DNA from: CAWJFJ01 sp963800065
Lineage (GTDB): Bacteria; Actinomycetota; Acidimicrobiia; Acidimicrobiales; UBA8190
Reading direction: 5' to 3'
Length of the DNA: 64,000 nucleotides
NCBI GenBank assembly: GCA_963800065.1
Contig: CAWCZO010000009.1
Span: 310,001-374,000, forward strand
The notes under the pieces are model-generated. The model saw nothing but the letters and a program-made list of their open reading frames with translations. It made no database searches and had not been told where the DNA came from. A program made the translations under genes and the position numbers. This document shows, piece after piece, positions 1 through 7,797 of the stretch. The first letter of the stretch is position 1. Each line of letters begins with the position of its first letter.

Positions 1-1
1 G

Positions 2-1405
2 CTGTCGGGTGGAGTATGGAGCGCGATGACCGGACCAGTGCCAGCCAACGCCGCCACGACGCCTTCAACGCAGCCAGACGAGGACTATGGATCCGGCCTG
101 AATTCCGTCGACTGTCCCGATAGCGACACCTGTGTGGCAGGCGGTCTCTATGTCGATAAGGATTACTACAGCCAGCCTCTGTTGGTGCAGCTGGGCTCGG
201 GCAGGTGGACACCGACCGAGGCACCCGTGCCTCCAGACTCGCAGGCTAATCCGATAGCCGATATCCTCGGTGTGTACTGCCCGGCCAGCGGCTCGTGTCT
301 GGCCACCGGGGAGTACTTCATAGATTTTGACATCGACCAAAGTGGCATGATCCTGACCCAATCGGGAGGGGCGTGGTCCGTGATGCCGGCACCGATTCCC
401 GATACTTTCATGGGCGGTCTCCTCAATGCGGGGTCGAAGAGGAGGGCCGACTCCGAATCGACAGCGTCGATCTCTTCGGTGACCGGCGTCTCCTGTTCCA
501 CGGACGGCTTATGTGCCGCTGGAGGCAACATCGATTCGTCCGCCCTGCTTGAGACCGGTCAGGCTTCTGTGCCGGAGGTCACCGGAGTCGTTCCCCCCAC
601 CGGGCCGCTCGCCGGTGGGACGACAGCGACAATTACGGGCACGGGTTTCACCTCGACCACGACGGTGAAGTTCGGTCGTTATCCGGCGACTTCAACCACA
701 TTCGTCAGTTCCGACGAACTCCAAGCAGTGTCTCCCCCCGGGGGTTACGGAGCGGTGGACGTTACGGTCTCTTCCAATGGGATGACGACACGGGCGAACG
801 GGTCCGACACTTTTTCGTACCAGTCGACCACATCGCAGGCGACATCCCTATCCGTGACGGCCTCATACGCTCCCATGGTCACGTACGAGCCCGTGACGTA
901 CACGGTCACGGTGAGTCCCGCTCCCGACGGGGGAACGGTGAGCCTGAGCGACGGTTTCGGCCCCATCGCCAAATGTCGCAACCTCACCTTGGTTGCAGGC
1001 ACTGTCAGCTGCTCTCGGACGTACACGGCGTTTCCCGCCCACGAGACCTCGGACGCACCGTTCCAGATCGTGGCGCGGTTCTCAGGCGACCCCAATTACG
1101 AACCTTCTGCTGGGGATCTCGCCATGGCGCTCCTTCGCAGTCCTGTAATCACTACAAGCACACTCCCAATAGCGACCGTCAAAATGCACTACAGGACTCA
1201 CCTTGTCGCCGTCGGTAAAGGGCCGTTTCGCTGGAAGGTCACCTCCGGGTCTCTTCCCAAAGAAATCAGCCTCACCACCTCGGGGATTCTTGAGGGTCAT
1301 CCCCGGACAACCGGTGCGTTTAGGTTCATCGTGACAGTCACGGATTCCGCTTTGCCCAGACACCACGACGAGTCGGTCAGCTTGACGATGAGCGTTGACA
1401 GCTGA
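2..1405 (+). CDS. Secreted Cys-loop repeat / IPT-TIG / Ig-like protein, 5' end outside window
   Basis: The frame is open to the left edge, so the gene starts upstream; the first visible residues (SGGVWSAMTGPVP) match the end of a repeat seen again around 360 (SGGAWSVMPAPIP). Repeats of the type DCPDSDTCVAGG and YCPASGSCLATG come first. An IPT/TIG domain follows (PEVTGVVPPTGPLAGG), then an Ig-like bacterial repeat and a C-terminal putative-Ig domain (PFRWKVTSGSLPKEISL). Such proteins are exported or surface-exposed and probably bind other molecules; no catalytic motif is seen. The signal peptide would lie outside the window. It shares its Cys repeat style with the decayed gene near 15-17 kb. 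Domain calls are fairly sure, cellular role is unknown. Confidence 0.75.
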   Translation: MSGGVWSAMTGPVPANAATTPSTQPDEDYGSGLNSVDCPDSDTCVAGGLYVDKDYYSQPLLVQLGSGRWTPTEAPVPPDSQANPIADILGVYCPASGSCLATGEYFIDFDIDQSGMILTQSGGAWSVMPAPIPDTFMGGLLNAGSKRRADSESTASISSVTGVSCSTDGLCAAGGNIDSSALLETGQASVPEVTGVVPPTGPLAGGTTATITGTGFTSTTTVKFGRYPATSTTFVSSDELQAVSPPGGYGAVDVTVSSNGMTTRANGSDTFSYQSTTSQATSLSVTASYAPMVTYEPVTYTVTVSPAPDGGTVSLSDGFGPIAKCRNLTLVAGTVSCSRTYTAFPAHETSDAPFQIVARFSGDPNYEPSAGDLAMALLRSPVITTSTLPIATVKMHYRTHLVAVGKGPFRWKVTSGSLPKEISLTTSGILEGHPRTTGAFRFIVTVTDSALPRHHDESVSLTMSVDS

Positions 1406-1422
1406 TCACCCTGCCGCGCCCT

Positions 1423-1450
1423 AAGACGACGGCGACGCCTTGTTCGTCTT
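1423..1450 (+). terminator. Candidate intrinsic terminator after the repeat-protein gene
   Basis: AAGACGA and TCGTCTT form a perfect 7-bp stem, with an inner GGC-GAC-GCC hairpin in the loop. It starts 18 bases after the stop and is followed by a short pyrimidine stretch, not a clear T run. Confidence 0.45.
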
Positions 1451-1825
1451 CTTGGGTAACTCCGGTGCGACGGGCTTTTCGAGGTGGAGGTCGACGTCGA
1501 AGTGGGGACGCATCCGGACTTACATCACAACCTTCAACGCCGTGGCCCCGATACCGACGATCTGAGGTCCTTACCGGTATCCGGTGATCCAGTGCGGTCA
1601 ACTGCCCCTGGAACGGGCTGAGATCGCCCGGGGCGGCAGGCCAAAGGACGGGGCACCGAGGTAACCGACCGGCTCCGCCGCCCTCCCAGCAGGCGACGAT
1701 GCTTCCGGGTGGTTGTCAACACTCGTTGTCGTGGGAACCGCACCCTTAGTCGTTCCTCAATTTTAAGGATGGTCAGTTCCACCCGATAAGGACGATCATC
1801 AAAGCGAGCTGCGGGGGAGATCGTT
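1451..1825. other. Gene-free stretch
   Basis: No reading frame here has family resemblance or a ribosome site. The last bases hold the strong GGGGGAGA ribosome site of the next gene. Nothing else was recognised. Confidence 0.5.
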
Positions 1826-2446
1826 ATGAACGCGCACCACGCTTCCGATGATCGCTGTTTGGACGCGATTCCACTGATTTGTGTCACTGCTCCGGGTGTC
1901 AAGCCGGACCACCACGACGGTCATATCTCGCGTCGCCAATTTGTGAAGGTGGCGATGACTGGCAGCGCAGTAATATGGGCCGCTCCTGTTTTGGCCAAAG
2001 GCCGGTTGCGTCTCCTCGATCCGCAGGCGCCGCTCAACCTGCCTGTGCCAAACGCCGCAGCTCAGGTGGCGAACGCCGTCGTCGCCGCGGCGATCGCCGC
2101 GGCGTGGACAGCATCCAACCCTGGGGTCTTAGCCACACGCCATGAGGAGGGGGGCTGGATCATCTTCAATGAGATGACTGGCGCCTATCGCGTTGTGCGA
2201 TTCGCGGCAGGCCAAAGAGCCAGCATTACCCCTGGGGCGGCGCCGGCACTCAACGCCAATGAGGTCATTTGTGGGCATTTCCACACCCATCCGAACCCAC
2301 CGACAGATGAGAATGGGAACACGTGGATTCAAGGCCCTAGCGATGCCGATACGGCGTATGCTAACCGTCACCGCTTCCCGGGGATCATCAAGAACGCCGC
2401 AGGAACCACAACCTATGGCAACGATAACCCCGGAACCTACCGGTAG
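1826..2446 (+). CDS. Tat-exported JAB/JAMM-like (DUF4329-type) protein
   Basis: A 206-residue protein. Around residues 35-58 it has a twin-arginine signal (SRRQFVKVAMTGSAVIWA) ending in an AxA-like site. The C-terminal half holds HFHTHP followed by GPSDAD, the H-x-H...S-x-x-D metal-ligand pattern of JAB/JAMM metallopeptidases and the related DUF4329 domain; an upstream glutamate in HEEGGWIIF could complete the site. The ATG has a strong SD (GGGGGAGA) 7 bases upstream. The next gene starts 10 bases after the stop with its SD beginning inside this stop codon, so the two are co-translated. An exported isopeptidase, peptidase or toxin-like domain is possible; substrate unknown. Domain assignment rests on motif spacing only. 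Confidence 0.65.
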   Translation: MNAHHASDDRCLDAIPLICVTAPGVKPDHHDGHISRRQFVKVAMTGSAVIWAAPVLAKGRLRLLDPQAPLNLPVPNAAAQVANAVVAAAIAAAWTASNPGVLATRHEEGGWIIFNEMTGAYRVVRFAAGQRASITPGAAPALNANEVICGHFHTHPNPPTDENGNTWIQGPSDADTAYANRHRFPGIIKNAAGTTTYGNDNPGTYR

Positions 2447-2456
2447 GAGGCGAGCG

Positions 2457-2708
2457 ATGAGCGTTACCAAGAAACAGGCCGAGTCGATCGCTATCCAGGT
2501 GGTGACAGATGACGGCTACCCCGACCTCCTTCCTGGCGGGGGCCCGCTGGCGCAAAAGACTCTCGTTCGCTCCACCGAAGATGGTAACTGGGAGGTGTCT
2601 TTCCCATTTAAGTCTCACGACGTACTGGGCGGATCGCCCTATGTCTTGATCAGCAAAAAGGGAACCCCCGACCTATCCTCGGTTGTCGAGGTCTTCTACA
2701 CGCAGTGA
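2457..2708 (+). CDS. Small partner protein of the JAB-like gene (PepSY/NTF2-like fold guess)
   Basis: An 83-residue soluble protein with no signal peptide or membrane segment. The start was chosen because AGGAGG lies 6 bases upstream of the ATG and overlaps the stop of the preceding gene. The pattern (VTKKQAESIAIQVV, then WEVSFPF, then SPYVLISKKG and VVEVFYTQ) resembles small PepSY-like or NTF2-like modules that act as inhibitors or immunity proteins. That is a fold-level impression only. Tight coupling suggests that it works with, or protects against, the upstream product. Confidence 0.65.
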   Translation: MSVTKKQAESIAIQVVTDDGYPDLLPGGGPLAQKTLVRSTEDGNWEVSFPFKSHDVLGGSPYVLISKKGTPDLSSVVEVFYTQ

Positions 2709-2881
2709 GGTCCAGCAAGGTTTGGAATCGAGGGTCGTCGAGCGAACGCACGCTCCACTAGCTGAACCTTACGGGGAGCGCGGCCCCGATTCGCGAAAGC
2801 CGGTTGCCTGTGTGCAACCGGCGCCTTCAATTCCCGCGAGAGTTCCGGAGCCGGCTAGGAAGGAGCCAACCCGCTCTGGGC

Positions 2882-2885
2882 GCGG
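2882..2885. repeat. Target duplication GCGG, left copy
   Basis: GCGG directly precedes the left inverted repeat and is repeated at 4120-4123 directly after the right one. Four-base duplications are usual for IS407-type IS3 elements. Confidence 0.6.
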
Positions 2886-2912
2886 TGAGGTGATCCCCCG
2901 ATAGTGGTCCAG
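2886..2912 (+). repeat. IS3 left inverted repeat
   Basis: Pairs with 4094-4119 after one- to two-base gaps; shared core CCCCGATA and GTGGTCCAG. Begins with TG, as IS3 ends do. Confidence 0.75.
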
Positions 2913-2958
2913 CCCGTGCGGGTCCGATGCTCCAAACTGGAGCGAGGAGGACCGCACA

Positions 2959-3240
2959 ATGACCAAACGGCGGCGACACACGCCCGACCAGATCATCCGC
3001 AAGCTGGCCGAGGGCCACAAGCTCATGGCCGGCGGCTCCGACCTCGACGAGGTGTGCCGGCAGCTCGAGATCGCCGAGTCGACCTGGAACCGGTGGCTGG
3101 CCCAGTACGGGGGCATGAAGGCCAACGACGCCAAGCGCCTCAAGGAGCTGGAGATCGAGAACGCCCGGCTGAAGAAGCTCGTGGCCGAGGCCGAGCTCGA
3201 CAAGGCGATGCTCAAGGAGCTGGCCGAGGGAAACTTCTAA
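2959..3240 (+). CDS. IS3 transposase OrfA (HTH, transposase_8)
   Basis: A 93-residue protein that binds the element ends. An HTH (HTPDQIIRKLAEG to ESTWNRWLAQYG) is followed by a leucine-rich helix (RLKELEIENARLKKL) that forms the dimerising coiled coil. It ends EGNF, the usual IS407-group OrfA end. GAGGAGG lies upstream of the ATG. The last sense codons contain the slip site through which ribosomes enter orfB. Confidence 0.92.
   Translation: MTKRRRHTPDQIIRKLAEGHKLMAGGSDLDEVCRQLEIAESTWNRWLAQYGGMKANDAKRLKELEIENARLKKLVAEAELDKAMLKELAEGNF
3228..3234 (+). promoter_or_regulatory. Programmed -1 frameshift site GGGAAAC
   Basis: In the orfA frame the bases read G GGA AAC, an X-XXY-YYZ heptamer, two codons before the orfA stop. 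Slipping back one base gives GGG AAA CTT CTA and runs directly into the orfB frame (GKLLTPNRRR), producing the OrfAB transposase. This is a textbook IS3 arrangement read directly from the sequence. Confidence 0.85.
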
Positions 3241-4090
3241 CCCCGAACCGTCGCCGCTGTGCAGTGGAGACGCTGCAGACGCGGTTCGGGGTCTCCGAGC
3301 GTCGAGCGTGCGCCGTCGTCGGCCAGCACCGCTCCACCCAGCGCCTGGTCGAACCGTCCCCCTCGGACGACGAGGTGGCCCTGCGGGCGTTTCTCCGGGC
3401 CTTCTCCATCACCCGGCCCCGGTGGGACTGGCGCCGGGCAGCCAAGCAGGCCCGCCGGGAGGGCTGGCGGGTGAACGACAAGCGCATCCAGCGTTTATGG
3501 CGCTCTGAGGGCTTGAAGGTGCCCTATCGCAAGCGCAAGAAGCCGCTGCGAGGCATCGGCACGGCCGTGGGGGCTATGAGCCCCATCGCCCCCAACGCCC
3601 TGTGGGCCCTCGACTTCCAGTTCGACGTGACCGTGGACGGTCGCACTCTCAAGATGCTTAACATCGTCGACGAGTTCACCCGGGAGTGCCCGGCCATCGT
3701 CGTCGAGCGCAACATCGATGCCGACCGGGTGGTGGCCACCCTGGAGCGCCTGGCCCTCGAACGGGGAGCACCGGCCTTCGTGAGGTTCGACAACGGACCG
3801 GAGTTCATCGCTTACGCCGTGGCCGACTGGTGCCGGTTCAACGGCGTGAACTCGATCTTCATCGACCCCGGTTCACCCTGGCAGAACGCCTGGATCGAAT
3901 CGTTCAACGGCCGGCTGCGAGACGAGTTGCTCAACGGCTGGCAGTTCGACAGCCTGTGGAAGCGAAGGTCCTCATCGAGGACTGGCGCATCGACTACAAC
4001 ATCAACCGCCCCCACAGTGCCCACGGCGAGCTCACTCCGAGCGAATTCGCCCGAGCCTGGACCTACCGACACGAACCAGTGCCCGCATAG
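3228..4090 (+). pseudogene. IS3 transposase OrfB (rve/DDE), frameshifted near its C-terminus
   Basis: The retroviral-type integrase catalytic domain, made as an OrfAB fusion. DDE residues are visible in ALDFQFD, RFDNGPEF and NAWIESFNGRLRDELL. After WQFDSL the frame is lost near 3957; the expected tail (EAKVLIEDWRIDYNINRP ... SEFARAW) continues one frame over to a stop at 4090. The change fits loss of one base (CTG-TGG where CTGCTGG is expected). All catalytic residues precede the break, so the protein would have an aberrant tail running to about 4262. It is either a recent mutation or a sequencing indel. Confidence 0.8.
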
Positions 4091-4093
4091 GAC

Positions 4094-4119
4094 CTGGACC
4101 ACTTATCGGGGACCCCTCA
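4094..4119 (-). repeat. IS3 right inverted repeat
   Basis: Reverse complement matches the left end (TGAGGGGTCCCCGATAAG). It ends with CA next to the GCGG duplication at 4120-4123. Confidence 0.75.
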
Positions 4120-4123
4120 GCGG

Positions 4124-4562
4124 CTCAAGGTGCCAAGGGTTAAAGCACAGGCCCGGTAGGACCAAGCCAACGCCGCATGTGGATGAGACACAACTATCTG
4201 ATCTCAGCACCAGAGTTACCCCGGTGCATGCCTGGTCCACCCTGCTTCACATTGTCGGGTAGCGCATTCGGGGGTACCGATCGCCCACCTGGAGCGCCTC
4301 GGACCCCCCGGAGATGACCAGACGAACCGCTCTCGGTTAAGGCCACGCCGCACATAATCACAACGCCGCGTGATCTCGGATAGCCCGGTTGAATCGCAGG
4401 CGGAGGGGGCTGTTCGACGGGGCTAGGCGGGCCCATCCGGGTCAGGGTGATACCTGAGCCCATTTCCTCTGCCGCTCAGCCACACATGGGCCCGTGGACC
4501 ACCGAACCGGCGTCTGACTACGTCTACCTCCTCGCCCCGCCTCCTCGTCTACCTTTGGGCCC
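4124..4562. other. Gene-free stretch after the IS3 copy
   Basis: No recognisable gene. It includes the out-of-frame orfB tail up to 4262 and the leader of the next gene. No terminator or repeat stands out. Confidence 0.45.
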
Positions 4563-5453
4563 GTGGCAGACGACCTGCTGGCTGCGGCGCACCAGTGGCA
4601 GACCGAAGGCTGGGCCCTCGTCGACGGGCTGGTCCAGGGGAGCGACGTCGATGCCGTGGCTGACGACCTGGAACAACTATTCGCCGACGACACCTTCGCC
4701 GACTACAACCGGGCCGCGGGCTTCGGTGACGGCTCACCGGAGGGCCGCCAGTTCCGCTCGACGCAGTTCAACGGAATGCGCGGCTTCCCACAGCCAGGGT
4801 GCCCAACTCTGAACGATCTCTTCGTGCATCCGCGCCTGATCGAGTTCGCCCGTCTGGCCCTCAACGACGACGACCTGCGGATCTATCAGGCCGCGGTGTG
4901 GGGTAAGTGGGCCGGGGAAGTCAACTACGAGCAGCCTTTGCACCAGGACGGGAACCACTCGCTTCTCCCTCCTCGAATGGAGCCTGGATTCTGGCACCTC
5001 GAGTCGTTCCTGTACCTGTCCGACGTCGACAAGGACTGCGCCCCGCCTCGGCTTGTGCCGAGGAGCCGTTCTGCTGTTGCCTACGGCGAGCTTTACGAGC
5101 ATGAGGTCGTCGCCACCGGCCACCGAGGCTCGCTCCTGGCGTACCGCTCCGACGTGTGGCACCGCGGCACCGACTTCAACCGGTCCGACGCCTCCCGCTT
5201 CGTGCTCGTGGTTGCCTTCCGGCCGGCTCAGGCTGACTGGTTCGGCTATGACGCTTTTCCGCGGCTGGGCGACGATGCCACCTTCCGCTCCTTTGCGGTC
5301 GGCAAGTCACCTGAGGAGCTGGCCTTGTTCGGCGTCCCTCGGCCCGGACACGCTTACTGGAACGAGGCGACGGTGGAAGCCATGGCCGCCAAGTACCCCG
5401 GGCTCGACGTCTCCCCATGGCGGGCGGCTTCGGGCAGAACGCCGTCCAACTAG
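4563..5453 (+). CDS. Phytanoyl-CoA dioxygenase (PhyH) family protein
   Basis: A 296-residue cytosolic Fe(II)/2-oxoglutarate oxygenase. The metal triad is visible as HQD in QPLHQDGNHS and a distal His in SDVWHRGTDFN, followed by an Arg in DASRFVLVVAFRP that would bind 2-oxoglutarate. Length is normal for the family. The start is GTG (GTG-GCA-GAC) without a strong SD. It stands alone, with no pathway genes adjacent, so the substrate (small molecule or lipid hydroxylation or halogenation) cannot be named. Family assignment is firm. Confidence 0.88.
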   Translation: MADDLLAAAHQWQTEGWALVDGLVQGSDVDAVADDLEQLFADDTFADYNRAAGFGDGSPEGRQFRSTQFNGMRGFPQPGCPTLNDLFVHPRLIEFARLALNDDDLRIYQAAVWGKWAGEVNYEQPLHQDGNHSLLPPRMEPGFWHLESFLYLSDVDKDCAPPRLVPRSRSAVAYGELYEHEVVATGHRGSLLAYRSDVWHRGTDFNRSDASRFVLVVAFRPAQADWFGYDAFPRLGDDATFRSFAVGKSPEELALFGVPRPGHAYWNEATVEAMAAKYPGLDVSPWRAASGRTPSN

Positions 5454-5459
5454 TTGGAC
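5444..5459. terminator. 16-base palindrome over the phyH-like stop
   Basis: GTCCAACTAGTTGGAC is a perfect palindrome and contains the stop codon TAG. It could form a 6-bp stem with a CTAG loop. No T run follows, so it could also be a protein-binding site. Confidence 0.35.
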
Positions 5460-6106
5460 TATCCCTGACATGGGGACGTCGTCCGGGAGGAGACTCGAAA
5501 GGTGGCCAATCAAGCCCGGCAGGAGCTAGCCCCGAAGCGCAGGTAGTGGGGGACACTCGCACCCACAAGGACCGTTACGATTCCTTCAGTGACTGGGCGT
5601 TCTGGTGGGTTCGATACGGCCCAGACGGCATTCAAGATCATGCTGCGAGACCAGTCCGGTTCGGGAGGCCGCCGTCAGTTCCTTCACCTCGGCCGGCTCT
5701 AGACGCCGGCAGACCCGTGTCGGGGTATTCAGTGCCGGTGGCAATCCTGGCGAGGCCGTTCCGGTGAGGTCATCGGCCGTTATCCTGGTCAGGGCCCAGA
5801 GGGCGTTCCGTCCCTGACGGCTTGGTTCGAGAGGTGTCCGCTCACCTCCACCCCGGGTCAGGCGGTACAACAGTCAGGCGGCGAAGAGCGCATCCAGTCT
5901 CTTGGCCGCGACCTCATCGAGGAGATCCGACATCTGGCGGTCGCCGTGATTCGTCACCCATCTGCCGACACGGAATGGACCTCGACAAGTGTTTTCGTCC
6001 TCGGCGCGGAAGCGGCAACTCGCTAGGGGTGGACCCAACCGAGCCGCGTTCAGTCGGAACTGCTGATCCTCCCGCGTGAGTAAGAGGGGATGGTTCGTCT
6101 ACGGGA
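5460..6106. other. Gene-poor stretch, possible decayed HTH fragment
   Basis: No convincing gene. On the minus strand at about 5586-5700, RLEPAEVKELTAASRTG...LECRLG resembles the short HTH found after resolvases or in transposase-associated proteins, but the match is weak and the frame has no good start. The rest shows nothing recognisable. Confidence 0.3.
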
Positions 6107-6307
6107 TCAGGTGGACGGTGAAGAAGGCCCTTCAGGTGACCGTTCCACGTCAGCACGGCCTGGGAAGTGGTGCCGTCGAGACTCAAGATCCTTCAGCTCA
6201 AGGCGTCGTTTCACGCGATCGTCATAGCGCTGCACCCGAAATGCCCGCGCTGCTATGAACCCGCTGAAGATGACGACGAGCCCCAGTGTCACTCCGAGGG
6301 TTTCCAC
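6107..6307 (-). CDS. Possible small single-pass membrane protein
   Basis: 66 residues from a GTG: one hydrophobic helix (LGVTLGLVVIFSGFIAA) followed by a basic, charged tail (RVQRYDDRVKRRLELKDLE). That is the layout of real small membrane proteins, and the tail is not the random Arg/Pro/Ser mix of shadow frames. No ribosome site is visible, and no family was recognised. Confidence 0.35.
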   Translation of the reverse strand: METLGVTLGLVVIFSGFIAARAFRVQRYDDRVKRRLELKDLESRRHHFPGRADVERSPEGPSSPST

Positions 6308-6574
6308 CAGTGGAATCTTAGGCTGCTAGGGCCAAAAACTGGCATGGGGGAGTGCGTTGATCACGGTCCCGCCCGGGCGATGACAGCGGCCTCGTAGGGG
6401 GTCGTTGGCCGAACTGGGGCGGCTGAACCGGGGCGGGTTGCGTACGGGAACCCCGAATCTGAGCTCCCTAGGCACGCCCGTGCCGATGTGCTGAGGGTCG
6501 CTGTGCCTTTCGCGGTCCTGGAACGTACCCTGGTGCGGCGGTTCCAATGGTGGCTGAAACGCAAGGGGAGAGCA

Positions 6575-6937
6575 GTGTCAATAGGAAGCAAGCGGTTGGT
6601 ACGTGACATGGCGACCCTGGTGGAAAGAACGGAGGAGCTCCGTGAGGTGCTTCAGCGGTACAGGAAGTCAAGCATCGAGTTGGCCACGCGGGTGAGCAGA
6701 GGGGAAGCCCTGGACGAGATATTTCCGGTTATCGAGGGGCCGGCCCGACCTCGTGAGGTAACCGAAACCATCATCGAGTTCTCGGCAGCACGCCACCAGG
6801 TCCGGCTGGCGATGTTCGTGCTGGGCGACGAGCAAGGGATCAGCATCAGCGAAATGGGGCGACAACTAGGCATGTCTCGGCAACTCGCCTCTCGATTGGC
6901 CGCCGAGGCAAACGAGGCAGGCTCCAAGCAGCGCTGA
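6575..6937 (+). CDS. Small HTH protein of unknown family
   Basis: 120 residues when started at the GTG preceded by AAGGGGAG; a longer frame upstream lacks such a site. The N-terminal half is helical and charged (LVERTEELREVLQRYRK). The C-terminus has a clear HTH (GISISEMGRQLGMSRQLASRLA) like those of sigma-4 or MarR-type small regulators. Probably a cytosolic DNA-binding protein. It lies directly upstream of the IS21 insertion, so any original downstream partner has been separated from it. Confidence 0.65.
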   Translation: MSIGSKRLVRDMATLVERTEELREVLQRYRKSSIELATRVSRGEALDEIFPVIEGPARPREVTETIIEFSAARHQVRLAMFVLGDEQGISISEMGRQLGMSRQLASRLAAEANEAGSKQR

Positions 6938-6971
6938 CGCCTCCTTGGATGTCCTTTGGGAGGTGGAGGTG

Positions 6972-6978
6972 AGCGATG
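6972..6978. repeat. IS21 target duplication AGCGATG, left copy
   Basis: Identical to 9129-9135 on the other side. A perfect 7-bp duplication fits IS21-type insertion (4-8 bp) and indicates that the insertion has not been followed by end decay. Confidence 0.85.
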
Positions 6979-6987
6979 TGTCAACGA

Positions 6988-7029
6988 CGGTCGAAAACTG
7001 CGCGGTAATCGCCGGTCGAAAACTGCGCG
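6988..7029 (+). repeat. IS21 left-end transposase sites L1 and L2
   Basis: CGGTCGAAAACTGCGCG occurs at 6988-7004 and again at 7013-7029, eight bases apart. Multiple end repeats are the usual IstA binding sites. Confidence 0.8.
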
Positions 7030-7797
7030 TTAGGCACGCTCGGTGGTGGACATGACCTCCTTCGCGCGGTCCTTCAGGCGGTAGCTGTCGCCCTGGAGGA
7101 CGATGACCTCGGCGTGATGGACGAGGCGGTCGACCAGGGCGGCCACCGCCACGGCGTCACCGAAGATCTCAGCCCAGGACGAGAAGGTCTTGTTGGAGCT
7201 CACGATGAGGCTGGCCCGTTCGTAGCGGGAGGCGATGAGGGCGAAGAACAGAGCGGCGGCGTCGGGATCGAAGGGGATGTAGCCGACCTCGTCGACGATG
7301 ACGAGCGGGATCCGGCGCAGCCGTTCGAGTTCCTCCTCGAGTTTGCCGTTGCGTTTGGCGGTGGCCAGGCGGCCCACCCAGTCCTGAGCCGACGCGAACG
7401 CCACCCGGTGTCCCCGTCGGGCCGCCTGGACGCCGAGGGCGATGGACAGGTGGGTCTTTCCGGTGCCCGGAGGTCCGAGGAAGATGACGTTCTTGGCTTC
7501 GTGCAGGAAGTCGAGCTGGGACAGGTGCGCCATGGTCGACTTCTTCACCGAGCGCTGGAAGGAGAAATCAAAGTCATCGAGCGTCTTCGTTTGCGGGAAG
7601 CGGGCCGCCTTCACCCGGTGCTCGCCGCCGTGGGTCTCCCTGGCGCTCACCTCCTCGGAGAGGACGGCCGCCAGATAGGTCTCGTGGTCCCAGCTCTCCT
7701 CGACGGCCCGCTTGGCCAGGGGCTCGGCCCTCGCGGCGATGCGTGGTGCCTTCAGGGCTCGGGCCAGGAAGGCGATGTCGGAGCCGGGCCGGCTCAC
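7030..7797 (-). CDS. istB: IS21 ATP-binding helper protein IstB
   Basis: A 255-residue AAA+ ATPase that helps IstA select targets and strand-transfer. Walker A GPPGTGKT is at about 108-115, Walker B IPLVIVDEVGYIPF at about 165-178, and a DnaC-like C-terminus follows. The start is GTG, overlapping the istA stop as GTGA, so it is translationally coupled. Length is normal for the family. Residues are intact throughout. Confidence 0.95.
   Translation of the reverse strand: MSRPGSDIAFLARALKAPRIAARAEPLAKRAVEESWDHETYLAAVLSEEVSARETHGGEHRVKAARFPQTKTLDDFDFSFQRSVKKSTMAHLSQLDFLHEAKNVIFLGPPGTGKTHLSIALGVQAARRGHRVAFASAQDWVGRLATAKRNGKLEEELERLRRIPLVIVDEVGYIPFDPDAAALFFALIASRYERASLIVSSNKTFSSWAEIFGDAVAVAALVDRLVHHAEVIVLQGDSYRLKDRAKEVMSTTERA

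Larger units (their letters stand above)
2886..4119 (+). mobile_element. IS3-family insertion sequence (IS407-like)
   Basis: A 1,234-bp element bounded by imperfect inverted repeats: the left end reads TGAGG...CCCCGATA...GTGGTCCAG and the right end, reverse-complemented, reads TGAGGGGTCCCCGATAAG followed by TGGTCCAG. GCGG flanks both sides. It carries orfA and a -1 frame orfB separated by a GGGAAAC slippery heptamer, as in IS3 transposases. All three DDE residues are readable. A further frameshift near 3957 moves the orfB tail out of frame, so the copy may be inactive. Neither flank is part of a recognisable gene. Confidence 0.88.

Noticed and set aside
5586..5870. HTH-like fragment on the minus strand
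   Set aside because: The match to resolvase-associated HTH sequences is short and the frame has no proper start.
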